Notes: a model not told the origin generated them from the sequence alone. 6,162 nucleotides of DNA from Actinotalea sp. (GCA_014360395.1 JACIXM010000404.1:1-6162); one strand, 5' to 3'; positions 1-5,831 are shown, counted from the first letter of the stretch. Made by a program: numbers and translations.

Positions 1-19
1 CCCGACCGGGAGGGTCGGG
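1..19. terminator. Short hairpin at left edge
   Basis: Seven-base perfect arms, CCCGACC (1-7) and GGTCGGG (13-19), enclose a 5-base loop. It lies about 50 bases past the adhE stop and may end a gene that reaches in from the left, or back up the next hairpin. There is no T-run, as is usual in high-GC actinobacteria. The window edge cuts off its context. Confidence 0.35.
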
Positions 20-30
20 GGGCCACGGTG

Positions 31-60
31 GCGGGTCGTCCGCGCGACCGGAGGACCCGC
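31..60 (-). terminator. Probable adhE terminator hairpin
   Basis: Arms GCGGGTC-G-TCC (31-41) and GGA-G-GACCCGC (50-60) pair over 10 bp with one G·G mismatch around an 8-base loop. The hairpin begins 8 bases beyond the adhE stop codon (complement of 69-71), the expected place for an intrinsic terminator on the minus strand. No U-tract follows. Confidence 0.55.
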
Positions 61-68
61 CGTGCGGG

Positions 69-2789
69 TCAGGCGGTGGGCACCGGCTCCTGGGTGGCCG
101 GCTCCTCCTCCTGCGCCGCCGTGCGCCGGGAGCGCACGTCCTGCAGCGACGTCCCGTAGTACGCCGCGGTCATGAGGTCCTTCATGTCGTCGAGCATCGG
201 CATGCGCGGGTTCGCCGGTGCGCACTGGTCCTCGTAGGCCCGCATCGCCAGGTCGTCGAGCTTGCCGATGAAGTCGCGCTCGGCGACGCCCTGCGCCTGG
301 AACGACGCGGGGATTCCCACGGCCTCCCGCAGCTGCTCGACGGCCCGGGCGTAGGACTCCACGCCCTCCTCCGGCGTCGCGGCCGGGAGGCCGAGCACCT
401 TGGCGATCTCCTGGAAGCGCTCGGGCGCGACGTAGTACTCGTACTTCGGCCAGCTCGTCAGCTTCGTCGGAACCGTGCCGTTGTAGCGGATGACGTGGGG
501 CAGGAGCGTCGCGTTCGTCCGCCCGTGCACGAGCTTGAACGTCGATCCGATGGTGTGGGCCATCGCGTGCACGATCCCCAGGAAGGCGTTGCCGAACGCC
601 ATGCCCGCGATGGTCCCGGCGTTGTGCATCTTCTCCCGCGCTGCCGCCGCCTCCTCGCCGCCGGTCACCGACGCCTCGAGGTTCTCGAAGATGAGCCGGA
701 TGGCCTGCATGGCCATGCCGTCGGTGAAGTCGTTGGCGTAGACCGACACGAACGCCTCGGTGGCGTGCGTGAGGGCGTCGAAGCCGGAGTCCGCCGCCAG
801 CGCCGCGGGCATCTTGCCGGTCAGCGCCGGGTCGATGATGGCGACGGTGGGCGTGAGGGCGTAGTCCGCGAGCGGGTACTTCACGCCCGTCTCCTGGTCG
901 GTGATCACCGCGAACGGCGTGACCTCGGCGCCCGTGCCCGACGTGGTCGGGATGCAGACGAGCTTGGCCTTGTCCCCGAGCGTCGGGAACTTGAAGGCGC
1001 GCTTGCGGACGTCGAAGAACTTCTCGCGCATGTCGGCGAAGACGACCTCGGGGTGCTCGTAGCGCAGCCACATCACCTTCGCGGCGTCCATGGGCGAGCC
1101 GCCGCCGAGGGCGATGATCGTGTCCGGGTTGAACTCGCGCATGCGCTCGGCGCCGCGGTCCACGGTCCGGATGCTCGGCTCCGGCTCGATCTGGTCGAGG
1201 ATCTGCAGCGCGACCTTCTCCGGCCGCCGGGCGAGGACGTCGAGGATCTTGTCGACGAAGCCCAGCTTCGTCATCGTCTCGTCGGTCACGATGGTGACCC
1301 GGCGGACGTCGGGCATGTCCTCGAGGTAGCGGATCGCGTTGGGCTCGAAGTAGGTCTTCGCCGGCACCTTGAACCACTGCAGGTTGTTGTTGCGCCGACC
1401 GATCCGCTTGATGTTCACCAGGTTGACCGCCGAGACGTTGTTGGAGACGGAGTTCGCGCCGTAGGAGCCGCAGCCCAGCGTCAGCGACGGGGTGAAGGCG
1501 TTGTAGATGTCGCCGATGCCGCCCTGGGAGGACGGGGAGTTCCAGATGACGCGGACGGCCTTGACCCGGCTGCCGTACTCCTCGACGAGGTCCTTGTCCT
1601 CGCAGTGGATCGCGGCGGAGTGCCCCAGGCCGTCGAACTCGACCATGCGCTCGGCGAGCTGCATGCCGTGCTCGGTGCTCTCCGCGCGCAGGACGGCCAG
1701 GACAGGGCAGAGCTTCTCCCGGGTCAGGGGCTCGGCCGGGCCGACCTCGCTGACCTCCGCCAGGATGATCGAGGTGTCCGCCGGGACGCTGAAGCCGGCC
1801 TGCTCGGCGATCCACTGCGGGCTCTGGCCGACGACGGCCGGGTTGAGCTTCGCCCCGGAGCAGCTGCTGCCGTCGGCGCGGCAGCCGAAGATGAGCTCCT
1901 CCAGCAGCGCCTTCTCCTGCGGCGAGCAGCGGTAGGCGTGCAGCCGGTCGAACTCCGCCATGGCGTCGTCGTAGATCTCGGTGTCGAGGATCGCGGCCTG
2001 CTCCGACGCGCACACCATGCCGTTGTCGAAGCACTTGGACATGACGACGTCGTTGATCGCGCGCTTGAGCTTGGCCTGCTTGGTCACGTACGCCGGGACG
2101 TTGCCGGCTCCGACGCCGAGGGCCGGCTTGCCGCAGGAGTACGCCGCGCGGACCATCGCGTTGCCGCCGGTGGCGAGGATGAGCGAGACGCCCGGGTGGT
2201 GCATGAGCTGGTTGGTCGCCTCGATCGAGGGCGTCTCGACCCACTGGATGCAGTGCTCCGGCGCGCCCGCGGCGATCGCGGCGTCGCGCACGACCCGCGC
2301 CGCGGCGACCGAGGACCGCTGCGCCGACGGGTGGAAGGCGAAGACGATCGGGTTGCGGGTCTTGAGCGCGATGAGCGACTTGAAGATCGCGGTCGACGTC
2401 GGGTTCGTGACCGGCGTGATGCCGGCGACCACGCCGACGGGCTCGGCGATCTCGACGATGCCGTGCAGGTCGTCGCGACCGACGACGCCCACGGTCTTCA
2501 GGCCCGCCATGCGGTGCGTGACGTGCTCGCAGGCGAAGATGTTCTTGACGGCCTTGTCCTCGAACACGCCGCGGCGGGTCTCCTCGACGGCGAGCTGGGC
2601 GAGGACGCCGTGCTGGTTCAGCGCGGCGACGGAGGCCTTGCGGACGATCTGGTCCACGTCCTCCTGCGTGTAGGCCGCGTACTGACCGAGCGCCTTGAGG
2701 GCGCCGGCGACGAGGCCGTCGATCGCGGCGGCGGGCGCGACGTCCGTCGCTGCCTGCGCGGCGGGGCTGGGTCGGGCGGTTCGGCTCAC
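69..2789 (-). CDS. adhE: Bifunctional acetaldehyde-CoA / alcohol dehydrogenase AdhE
   Basis: This 906-aa protein matches AdhE along its whole length (E. coli AdhE is 891 aa). It reduces acetyl-CoA to acetaldehyde and then ethanol with two NADH, a cytoplasmic fermentative step that regenerates NAD+. The N-terminal CoA-acylating aldehyde dehydrogenase domain (about 25-470) carries FDNGMVCASEQ with catalytic Cys260 (E. coli Cys246) and the glycine-rich GVGAGN segment. The C-terminal iron alcohol dehydrogenase domain (about 480-885) has the nucleotide motif GGGSPMDAAK (562-571). Its four expected metal ligands, Asp671, His675, His741 and His755, line up with E. coli 653, 657, 723 and 737 at a constant offset of 18. 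Both active sites therefore look intact. The start is GTG, preceded 7 bases upstream by GGAG. The N-terminus is about 14 residues longer than in E. coli, and the C-terminus ends in an acidic Glu/Pro-rich tail. No pyruvate formate-lyase gene is visible. Divergent from hsp20. Confidence 0.96.
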   Translation of the reverse strand: MSRTARPSPAAQAATDVAPAAAIDGLVAGALKALGQYAAYTQEDVDQIVRKASVAALNQHGVLAQLAVEETRRGVFEDKAVKNIFACEHVTHRMAGLKTVGVVGRDDLHGIVEIAEPVGVVAGITPVTNPTSTAIFKSLIALKTRNPIVFAFHPSAQRSSVAAARVVRDAAIAAGAPEHCIQWVETPSIEATNQLMHHPGVSLILATGGNAMVRAAYSCGKPALGVGAGNVPAYVTKQAKLKRAINDVVMSKCFDNGMVCASEQAAILDTEIYDDAMAEFDRLHAYRCSPQEKALLEELIFGCRADGSSCSGAKLNPAVVGQSPQWIAEQAGFSVPADTSIILAEVSEVGPAEPLTREKLCPVLAVLRAESTEHGMQLAERMVEFDGLGHSAAIHCEDKDLVEEYGSRVKAVRVIWNSPSSQGGIGDIYNAFTPSLTLGCGSYGANSVSNNVSAVNLVNIKRIGRRNNNLQWFKVPAKTYFEPNAIRYLEDMPDVRRVTIVTDETMTKLGFVDKILDVLARRPEKVALQILDQIEPEPSIRTVDRGAERMREFNPDTIIALGGGSPMDAAKVMWLRYEHPEVVFADMREKFFDVRKRAFKFPTLGDKAKLVCIPTTSGTGAEVTPFAVITDQETGVKYPLADYALTPTVAIIDPALTGKMPAALAADSGFDALTHATEAFVSVYANDFTDGMAMQAIRLIFENLEASVTGGEEAAAAREKMHNAGTIAGMAFGNAFLGIVHAMAHTIGSTFKLVHGRTNATLLPHVIRYNGTVPTKLTSWPKYEYYVAPERFQEIAKVLGLPAATPEEGVESYARAVEQLREAVGIPASFQAQGVAERDFIGKLDDLAMRAYEDQCAPANPRMPMLDDMKDLMTAAYYGTSLQDVRSRRTAAQEEEPATQEPVPTA

Positions 2790-2796
2790 GGGGAAG

Positions 2797-2800
2797 CTCC
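2797..2800 (-). promoter_or_regulatory. adhE ribosome binding site
   Basis: On the minus strand GGAG stands 7 bases before the GTG start. A stronger purine run, GAGGAG, lies a few bases further upstream but too far for the usual spacing. This supports the GTG at 2787-2789 as the start. Confidence 0.55.
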
Positions 2801-2842
2801 AGGTCTCCTCGGGTGGACGTGTGCTGGATCACCGTTGACCCG

Positions 2843-2859
2843 ACACCGACGGTAGGTGT
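2843..2859. promoter_or_regulatory. Candidate adhE promoter core with overlapping inverted repeat
   Basis: On the minus strand TACCGT (2849-2854) fits the actinobacterial -10 pattern TANNNT and would start transcription near 2842, about 53 bases before the GTG. No good -35 is seen at 16-18 bases, which would suit an activator-dependent promoter. The inverted repeat ACACC-N7-GGTGT (2843-2859) covers this -10 and could be an operator. Inference from pattern only. Confidence 0.3.
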
Positions 2860-2877
2860 GGCCGGCGTCACCCTCCT

Positions 2878-2893
2878 GTGTCGAAGGTCCCGA
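2878..2893. promoter_or_regulatory. DevR/DosR-like box 1
   Basis: The known DosR core is GGGAC-N4-GTCCC. Here the right half with its flank, GTCCCGA (2887-2893), is perfect, the N4 is GAAG with the expected central A/T pair, and the left half GTGTC keeps three of five bases. Its centre lies about 42 bases upstream of the start site predicted for adhE, the usual place for a DevR box overlapping a weak -35. No regulator gene is in the window. Confidence 0.35.
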
Positions 2894-2939
2894 TGTCGTC
2901 CTATGTCTGGGCCCGCCGCCGCCCGGCGCTGGTGCGAGC

Positions 2940-2953
2940 AGGACCGAGGTCCC
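2940..2953. promoter_or_regulatory. DevR/DosR-like box 2
   Basis: AGGAC-CGAG-GTCCC matches 9 of 10 core positions of the GGGAC-N4-GTCCC DosR palindrome. It lies 62 bp, about six helical turns, from box 1 and 17 bp before the CIRCE element. It could serve hsp20, adhE or both. The central four bases CGAG are less A/T-rich than the mycobacterial consensus. Confidence 0.4.
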
Positions 2954-2969
2954 ACGCCGCACGGGGCAC

Positions 2970-2996
2970 TTGGCACTCGGTGGGTCGAAGTGCTAA
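2970..2996. promoter_or_regulatory. CIRCE element (HrcA operator) of hsp20
   Basis: The inverted repeat TTGGCACTC-N9-AAGTGCTAA differs from the CIRCE consensus TTAGCACTC-N9-GAGTGCTAA by one base in each arm and keeps the exact 9-base spacer. CIRCE is bound by the heat-shock repressor HrcA, which falls off when GroEL is occupied by misfolded protein. It sits about 100 bases before the hsp20 start, within its likely promoter. No HAIR-type HspR site was seen. Confidence 0.85.
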
Positions 2997-2999
2997 ACC
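2970..2999 (+). promoter_or_regulatory. Possible hsp20 promoter inside CIRCE
   Basis: TTGGCA (2970-2975) resembles a -35 TTGACA box and, 18 bases later, TAAACC (2994-2999) is a weak -10. Both overlap CIRCE, so bound HrcA would block the polymerase. The predicted start is near 3006, giving a leader of about 90 bases. The -10 match is poor. Confidence 0.3.
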
Positions 3000-3051
3000 G
3001 GAGGTGTAGCCGCCTGGGGCGGACACGGAGCGCCGCACCAGGACCTGCACC

Positions 3052-3074
3052 GTGCTCCGGACGGTCCGGAGCAC
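3052..3074 (+). repeat. 23-nt perfect palindrome in hsp20 leader
   Basis: Arms GTGCTCCGGAC and GTCCGGAGCAC are exact reverse complements around one central G. As RNA this forms a stable 9-10 bp stem with a 3-5 base loop. As DNA it looks like a dimer-binding operator. It lies 7 bases before the ribosome binding site, and is too far from the start and too early to be a terminator of hsp20 itself. Confidence 0.75.
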
Positions 3075-3089
3075 CCTCGGGAGGAGGTG
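3072..3089 (+). promoter_or_regulatory. Hairpin masking the hsp20 ribosome binding site
   Basis: The ribosome binding site AGGAGGTG (3082-3089) ends 8 bases before the ATG. It can fold back on CACCCTC (3072-3078) through a GGGA tetraloop (3079-3082): C-G, A-T, C-G, C-G, a C·A mismatch, a T·G wobble and C-G. Imperfect masking of this kind is typical of RNA thermometers of small heat shock genes. Its 5' arm shares three bases with the neighbouring palindrome, so the two folds compete. Inference from pairing only. Confidence 0.35.
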
Positions 3090-3097
3090 TTGCGACC

Positions 3098-3562
3098 ATG
3101 GCTACGCGGTTCGACCCCTTCACCGACACGGCCCGCTGGATGGACCAGATCCTCGGCGCCACCCGCGCCGCGGAGGTCCCGGCGGTCCCGGCCATGCCGA
3201 TGGACCTCTACCGGGCCGGTGACCACTACGTGCTGCACGTCGACCTGCCCGGGGCGGACCCCGGCAGCATCGACGTCAGCGTGGAGGACCGGACCCTCAC
3301 CGTCCGCGCCGAGCGCTCCGGGCGGACGGAGGCCGACGTCCAGTGGCTCGCGCGGGAGCGGGCCTCGGGCACGTTCGTCCGTCAGCTGACGGTCGGGCGT
3401 GGCCTGGCGCTGGACCGCATCGAGGCCAGCTACGCCGACGGCGTCCTCACGCTCACGATCCCCGTCGCGGAGGAGGCCAAGCCCCGCCGGGTGGAGATCA
3501 AGCACGGCACGGCGGCGCCGACGGCGATCGGCTCGCGCACCGGGGAGGCCGCTCCGGCCTGA
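3098..3562 (+). CDS. Small heat shock protein, Hsp20/alpha-crystallin family
   Basis: This 154-aa protein is an ATP-independent holdase that binds unfolding proteins and keeps them soluble for Hsp70/ClpB refolding, in the cytoplasm as large oligomers. A short N-terminal arm (1-33) is followed by an alpha-crystallin domain (about 34-135). The hallmarks seen are PMDLYRAGDHYVLHVDLPG (34-52), the strand FVRQLTV (93-99) and the signature ADGVLTLTIP (113-122). The C-terminal tail is short, and its only IXI-like element is a poor one (TAI near 142-144), so oligomer anchoring may be atypical. The ATG at 3098 is chosen because AGGAGGTG precedes it and the family N-terminus begins here; the open frame extends further upstream without homology. 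It is divergent from adhE, and a CIRCE element argues for heat control. Confidence 0.95.
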   Translation: MATRFDPFTDTARWMDQILGATRAAEVPAVPAMPMDLYRAGDHYVLHVDLPGADPGSIDVSVEDRTLTVRAERSGRTEADVQWLARERASGTFVRQLTVGRGLALDRIEASYADGVLTLTIPVAEEAKPRRVEIKHGTAAPTAIGSRTGEAAPA

Positions 3563-3574
3563 GGCTGCGGTCGT

Positions 3575-3595
3575 CGCCGACCACGCCGGTCGGCG
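3575..3595 (+). terminator. hsp20 terminator hairpin
   Basis: Arms CGCCGACC (3575-3582) and GGTCGGCG (3588-3595) pair over 8 bp around a 5-base loop, starting 13 bases after the hsp20 stop. It is the first of two hairpins between convergent genes. No T-run. Confidence 0.5.
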
Positions 3596-3600
3596 GCATG

Positions 3601-3641
3601 GCGCACGGCGGGGTCGGCACGCGCCGGCCCCGCCGTCGCGC
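3601..3641. terminator. Bidirectional terminator between hsp20 and the PatB gene
   Basis: GCGC-ACGGCGGGG-T-CGGC (3601-3618) pairs with GCCG-G-CCCCGCCGT-C-GCGC (3623-3641). This gives 18 pairs including one T·G wobble, with one bulged C and a 4-base loop. It lies between genes that converge from both sides and ends 25 bases before the PatB-like gene's stop, so it can end either transcript. Confidence 0.65.
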
Positions 3642-3665
3642 ACCCGCAGGACTCGTGGGGGCAGC

Positions 3666-4913
3666 TCAGCGGGGGAGCGCGGCGGCGATGCGCCGACCCG
3701 CCTCCACGACCAGCGGCCGCGGCATCGCCACGTTGAGCCGGACGTGCCCGCGACCGACGGCGCCGCACCGCGTCCCGTCCACGACGGCGACGCCCGTCCG
3801 GCGGCGCACCCACCGGCCCAGATCTGCCGGCACGGGGTCGCCCGACGCCTCGAACGCGGGGCGCAGGTCCAGCCACGCGAGGTAGGTGCCCTCCGGGCTG
3901 CGGTGCCGCACGAGGGAGCCCGCCCCGCTCGTCGGGTCCAGGTCGGACGCCCCGCCGTCCCGCAGCCCCTCGACGAGGGCGGCGCGGTGGTCCCCGAGGC
4001 GCGCCAGGGTCTCCTCGAGCCAGTCCCCGCCCGAGCGGTACGCCGCGATGTTCGCGACGACGCCGACCGTCGACGCGCCGTGGGTGGCGACGTGGTCCAC
4101 GCGTCGCCACGCCGCGACGTCGTCGTCGGCGGTCAGCAGGACCTGCGCGCACTTGAGCCCGGGCACGTTCCAGGCCTTCGAGGCGGACGTCGCGGTGACC
4201 GTGTGCGCCGCGGCCGCGGGGCTCGTCGCCGCGTACGGGACGTGCCGGTGCCCGGTGTGGACGACCGGGGCGTGGATCTCGTCGGCGAAGACCCGCCCCC
4301 CGTGGCGCTCGACGACGGCCGTCAGCGCGGTCAGCTCCTCGACGGTGTGGACGCGGCCGGTGGGGTTGTGCGGGTTGACGAGGACGAGCAGGTGCCCGCC
4401 CGCGCGGAAGGCGGCCTCGATCCCGTCGAGGTCGAGCACGTGCCCGCGCCCGGCGTCGACGGCCATGGGGACCTCGATCACCTCTCGCCCCCACTGCCGG
4501 GGCGCGGTGAGGAACGGCATGTACGCCGGGGTGGGGAGGACGACCGGTGACCCGGCGCGAGTGAGGTGCTCGACGGTGACGTGCAGGGCCTCGAGCACGT
4601 CGGCCACGGGGTGGATGCGGTCCTGCGGGGGATGCCACCGGTGGCGTGCGGCGGACCACTCCGCGGTCGCGACCGCGAGGTCCCGCCGCAGGTGCGGGGG
4701 CAGGTAGCCGGTCAGACCGGCGGTCACGGCGCCGACGACGGCGTCCCGGACCGCCGGCGCCGTGCCGAGGTCCGACTCGGCCACCCATGCCGCGATGTCG
4801 GCCTCGCTGCCGGTCCACTTGAGACTGCCGGCACCGCGGAGCTCGTCCCGCAGCGCGGCGAGGTCCGGCGCCAGGGGCGAGGGGGTGGGTTCGGCGGTGG
4901 TGTCGCGGGTCAT
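3666..4913 (-). CDS. PatB/MalY-family PLP-dependent C-S lyase or aminotransferase
   Basis: This 415-aa fold-type I PLP enzyme (aminotransferase class I/II) resembles the PatB/MalY group. Its members cleave cystathionine or cysteine S-conjugates to a thiol, pyruvate and ammonia, and some also transaminate. The N-terminal start LKWTGSEADIAAWVAESDL (31-49) matches the group's KW...WVA-D opening. Other motifs are NPHNPTG (180-186) with the PLP-ring Asn, ADEIHAP (210-216) with Asp211 contacting the pyridine nitrogen, SASKAWN (243-249) with Schiff-base Lys246, and VRLNVAMP (391-398) with the carboxylate-binding Arg392. Length is typical (about 390-400 aa). The usual acidic D in WVADMDF appears as E46-S47-D48. 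The ATG at 4911-4913 lacks a clear ribosome binding site and may be leaderless. It is separated from the upstream gene by a strong hairpin and is probably transcribed alone. The exact substrate cannot be told from sequence. Confidence 0.88.
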   Translation of the reverse strand: MTRDTTAEPTPSPLAPDLAALRDELRGAGSLKWTGSEADIAAWVAESDLGTAPAVRDAVVGAVTAGLTGYLPPHLRRDLAVATAEWSAARHRWHPPQDRIHPVADVLEALHVTVEHLTRAGSPVVLPTPAYMPFLTAPRQWGREVIEVPMAVDAGRGHVLDLDGIEAAFRAGGHLLVLVNPHNPTGRVHTVEELTALTAVVERHGGRVFADEIHAPVVHTGHRHVPYAATSPAAAAHTVTATSASKAWNVPGLKCAQVLLTADDDVAAWRRVDHVATHGASTVGVVANIAAYRSGGDWLEETLARLGDHRAALVEGLRDGGASDLDPTSGAGSLVRHRSPEGTYLAWLDLRPAFEASGDPVPADLGRWVRRRTGVAVVDGTRCGAVGRGHVRLNVAMPRPLVVEAGRRIAAALPR

Positions 4914-4919
4914 CCCCGC

Positions 4920-4925
4920 ACGCTA
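4920..4925 (-). promoter_or_regulatory. Candidate -10 box of a leaderless PatB-like transcript
   Basis: On the minus strand TAGCGT fits TANNNT and ends 6 bases before the ATG. Transcription would thus begin at or next to the A of the start codon, giving a leaderless mRNA, which is common in actinobacteria. The bases before the ATG (GCGGGG) are too close to act as a Shine-Dalgarno. No clear -35 is seen, since that region is taken by the hairpin at 4927-4971. Confidence 0.4.
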
Positions 4926-4926
4926 A

Positions 4927-4971
4927 CGCCGCAGGAGGGGCACCCCGGGAAGGGGCGCCCCTCCTGCGGCG
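4927..4971 (-). terminator. Strong terminator hairpin after the SRPBCC gene
   Basis: Fifteen-base perfect arms (4927-4941 and 4957-4971, core GCAGGAGGGGC / GCCCCTCCTGC) are extended inside by CCCC/GGGG (4943-4946, 4952-4955) around GGGAA. It begins 38 bases past the SRPBCC stop, as expected for its terminator. Its far foot is only 13 bases from the ATG of the next gene on the same strand. Confidence 0.75.
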
Positions 4972-5009
4972 ACGCGTCACGCGGGCGCGACGTCAGCCCG
5001 GTGCTCGGC

Positions 5010-5465
5010 TCAGGGGTGCTCGACGTCCCCGCGCCAGCCGCCGGTCTCCACGCCACGGGCCTCGATGAACTCCTTGAAGCGGTCGAGGTCCTTCTTGACC
5101 TGGCGGTCGTCGAAGCCGAGCACCGCCCCGGCCTTCTCGGTGAACGACTCCGTCTCCCAGTCGATCTGCACCATGACGCGGGTGGACGTGTCGCTGAGGC
5201 GGTGGAAGGTCACCACGCCGGCGTGGGTCTTGCCGTCCACGCTCTTCCAGGCGACGCGCTCGTCCGGGTGCTGCTCGGTGATCTCGGCGTCGAACTCCCG
5301 CTCGACCCCGCCGACCGTGGTCCGCCAGTGGGTCAGCGTGTCGCTGACCTGGGTGACGCTCTCGACGCCGCCCATGAAGTGGGGGAAGTCCTCGAACTGG
5401 GTCCACTGGTTGTAGGTGGTGGAGAGAGGGGCGTCGACGTCGATGGACTCCTGGACGCTCGGCAT
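5010..5465 (-). CDS. SRPBCC (START/Bet v 1-like) family protein
   Basis: This 151-aa protein belongs to the SRPBCC superfamily, once labelled polyketide cyclase/dehydrase. The fold is a helix-grip barrel around a deep hydrophobic pocket, so a lipid-like or aromatic ligand is likely, but none is known for this subgroup. Diagnostic segments are the first strand SVQESIDVDAPLSTTYNQW (3-21), the helix-loop FEDFPHFMGGVESV (24-37), a central REFDAEITEQHPDERVAWKS (56-75), the strand GVVTFHRL (83-90) and the long C-terminal helix DDRQVKKDLDRFKEFIE (119-135). The closing GGWRG (142-146) is typical of an actinobacterial subgroup of similar length. There is no signal peptide or membrane segment. The start is secured by AGGAGG five bases upstream of the ATG. 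It is a single-gene unit, divergent from bldC. Confidence 0.88.
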   Translation of the reverse strand: MPSVQESIDVDAPLSTTYNQWTQFEDFPHFMGGVESVTQVSDTLTHWRTTVGGVEREFDAEITEQHPDERVAWKSVDGKTHAGVVTFHRLSDTSTRVMVQIDWETESFTEKAGAVLGFDDRQVKKDLDRFKEFIEARGVETGGWRGDVEHP

Positions 5466-5470
5466 GGGTA

Positions 5471-5476
5471 CCTCCT
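5471..5476 (-). promoter_or_regulatory. SRPBCC gene ribosome binding site
   Basis: On the minus strand AGGAGG is followed by TACCC and the ATG (5463-5465), a near-perfect Shine-Dalgarno that fixes the start. Confidence 0.8.
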
Positions 5477-5501
5477 GGTCTCGAGGGGCATGGCCTGCCG
5501 C

Positions 5502-5521
5502 GCGGACCCGGTCCGGTCCGC
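5502..5521. repeat. Inverted repeat in the SRPBCC gene leader
   Basis: Arms GCGGAC (5502-5507) and GTCCGC (5516-5521) enclose CCGGTCCG. It lies downstream of the candidate -10 on the minus strand, so it would fall in the leader RNA or act as an operator. Confidence 0.4.
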
Positions 5522-5534
5522 CGGCGGTTCGTCC

Positions 5535-5559
5535 ACGCTAGGTCGCCTCCGCCGGCGAC
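5535..5559 (-). promoter_or_regulatory. Candidate SRPBCC promoter with adjacent palindrome
   Basis: On the minus strand TAGCGT (5535-5540) fits the -10 pattern and equals the box proposed for the PatB-like gene. Directly upstream, GTCGCC-N6-GGCGAC (5542-5559) fills the -10/-35 spacer, a common operator position. The predicted leader is about 63 bases. The -35 is not recognisable. Confidence 0.35.
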
Positions 5560-5736
5560 GCGCGACGAGCGGCTCAGGACCCGTTGGTCTCCGGGCAGCC
5601 GGCGCCTCCGTGACAGTGGATGTGACACGTGGTCGGAGACGAGCGGCGATCACGCTGCTGTCGTGCTTCCTTCGGGTGAACCCGGCCATGACAGCGTCAA
5701 GGAGGGATTGCGCGGATGTCCGGATTGTGTCAACGT

Positions 5737-5826
5737 GTCCTCTGTCAGCGAAAAGGGCAAACCCACCGTGAGGTGGGGACGCAAAGCCGACGGGACCCCC
5801 AGGGTCGGCCGGGCTCACCGAACGAC
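5737..5826 (+). ncRNA. Cyclic di-GMP class I (GEMM-I) riboswitch
   Basis: The aptamer core reads AAAAGGGCAAACC (5751-5763), a hairpin CCCACC-GTGA-GGTGGG (5762-5777) with a GNRA tetraloop, GGACGCAAAGCC (5777-5788), a third stem, and CCGGGCTCACCGA (5809-5821). Every conserved block of the GEMM-I family is present in order. Aligned with the Vc2 aptamer, the ligand-contacting bases are G5756 (G20), A5783 (A47) and C5818 (C92), all as expected for c-di-GMP. The third stem is short: GCCGAC (5786-5791) pairs with GTCGGC (5804-5809), with an alternative inner GACCC/GGGTC. Closing helix P1 uses GTC-A-GCG (5744-5750) with CG-AA-CGAC (5819-5826). The aptamer ends about 6 bases before the bldC Shine-Dalgarno, and no T-run follows, so control of translation is more likely than of termination. 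Confidence 0.92.
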
Positions 5827-5831
5827 GAAAT

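Noticed and set aside
2817..2834. Possible Rex (NADH-sensing repressor) site upstream of adhE, GTG-N8-CAC
   Set aside because: Only the three-base cores match; the flanking TT/AA and inner AA/TT of the Rex consensus are missing, so chance is as likely.
495..2855. A 786-codon open frame on the plus strand, antisense to adhE
   Set aside because: Its Arg/Asp/Val/Leu-rich, low-complexity product matches no family, and it mirrors the GC-biased third positions of a clear adhE.
2813..3097. Upstream in-frame extension of Hsp20
   Set aside because: It would run through CIRCE and the leader palindrome. The strong ribosome binding site and the family N-terminus both support 3098.
3430..4980. A 516-codon minus-strand frame and several plus-strand frames over the PatB-like gene
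   Set aside because: Products are Arg/Pro/Gly-rich shadows without motifs, while the 415-aa frame carries a full set of PLP-enzyme motifs.
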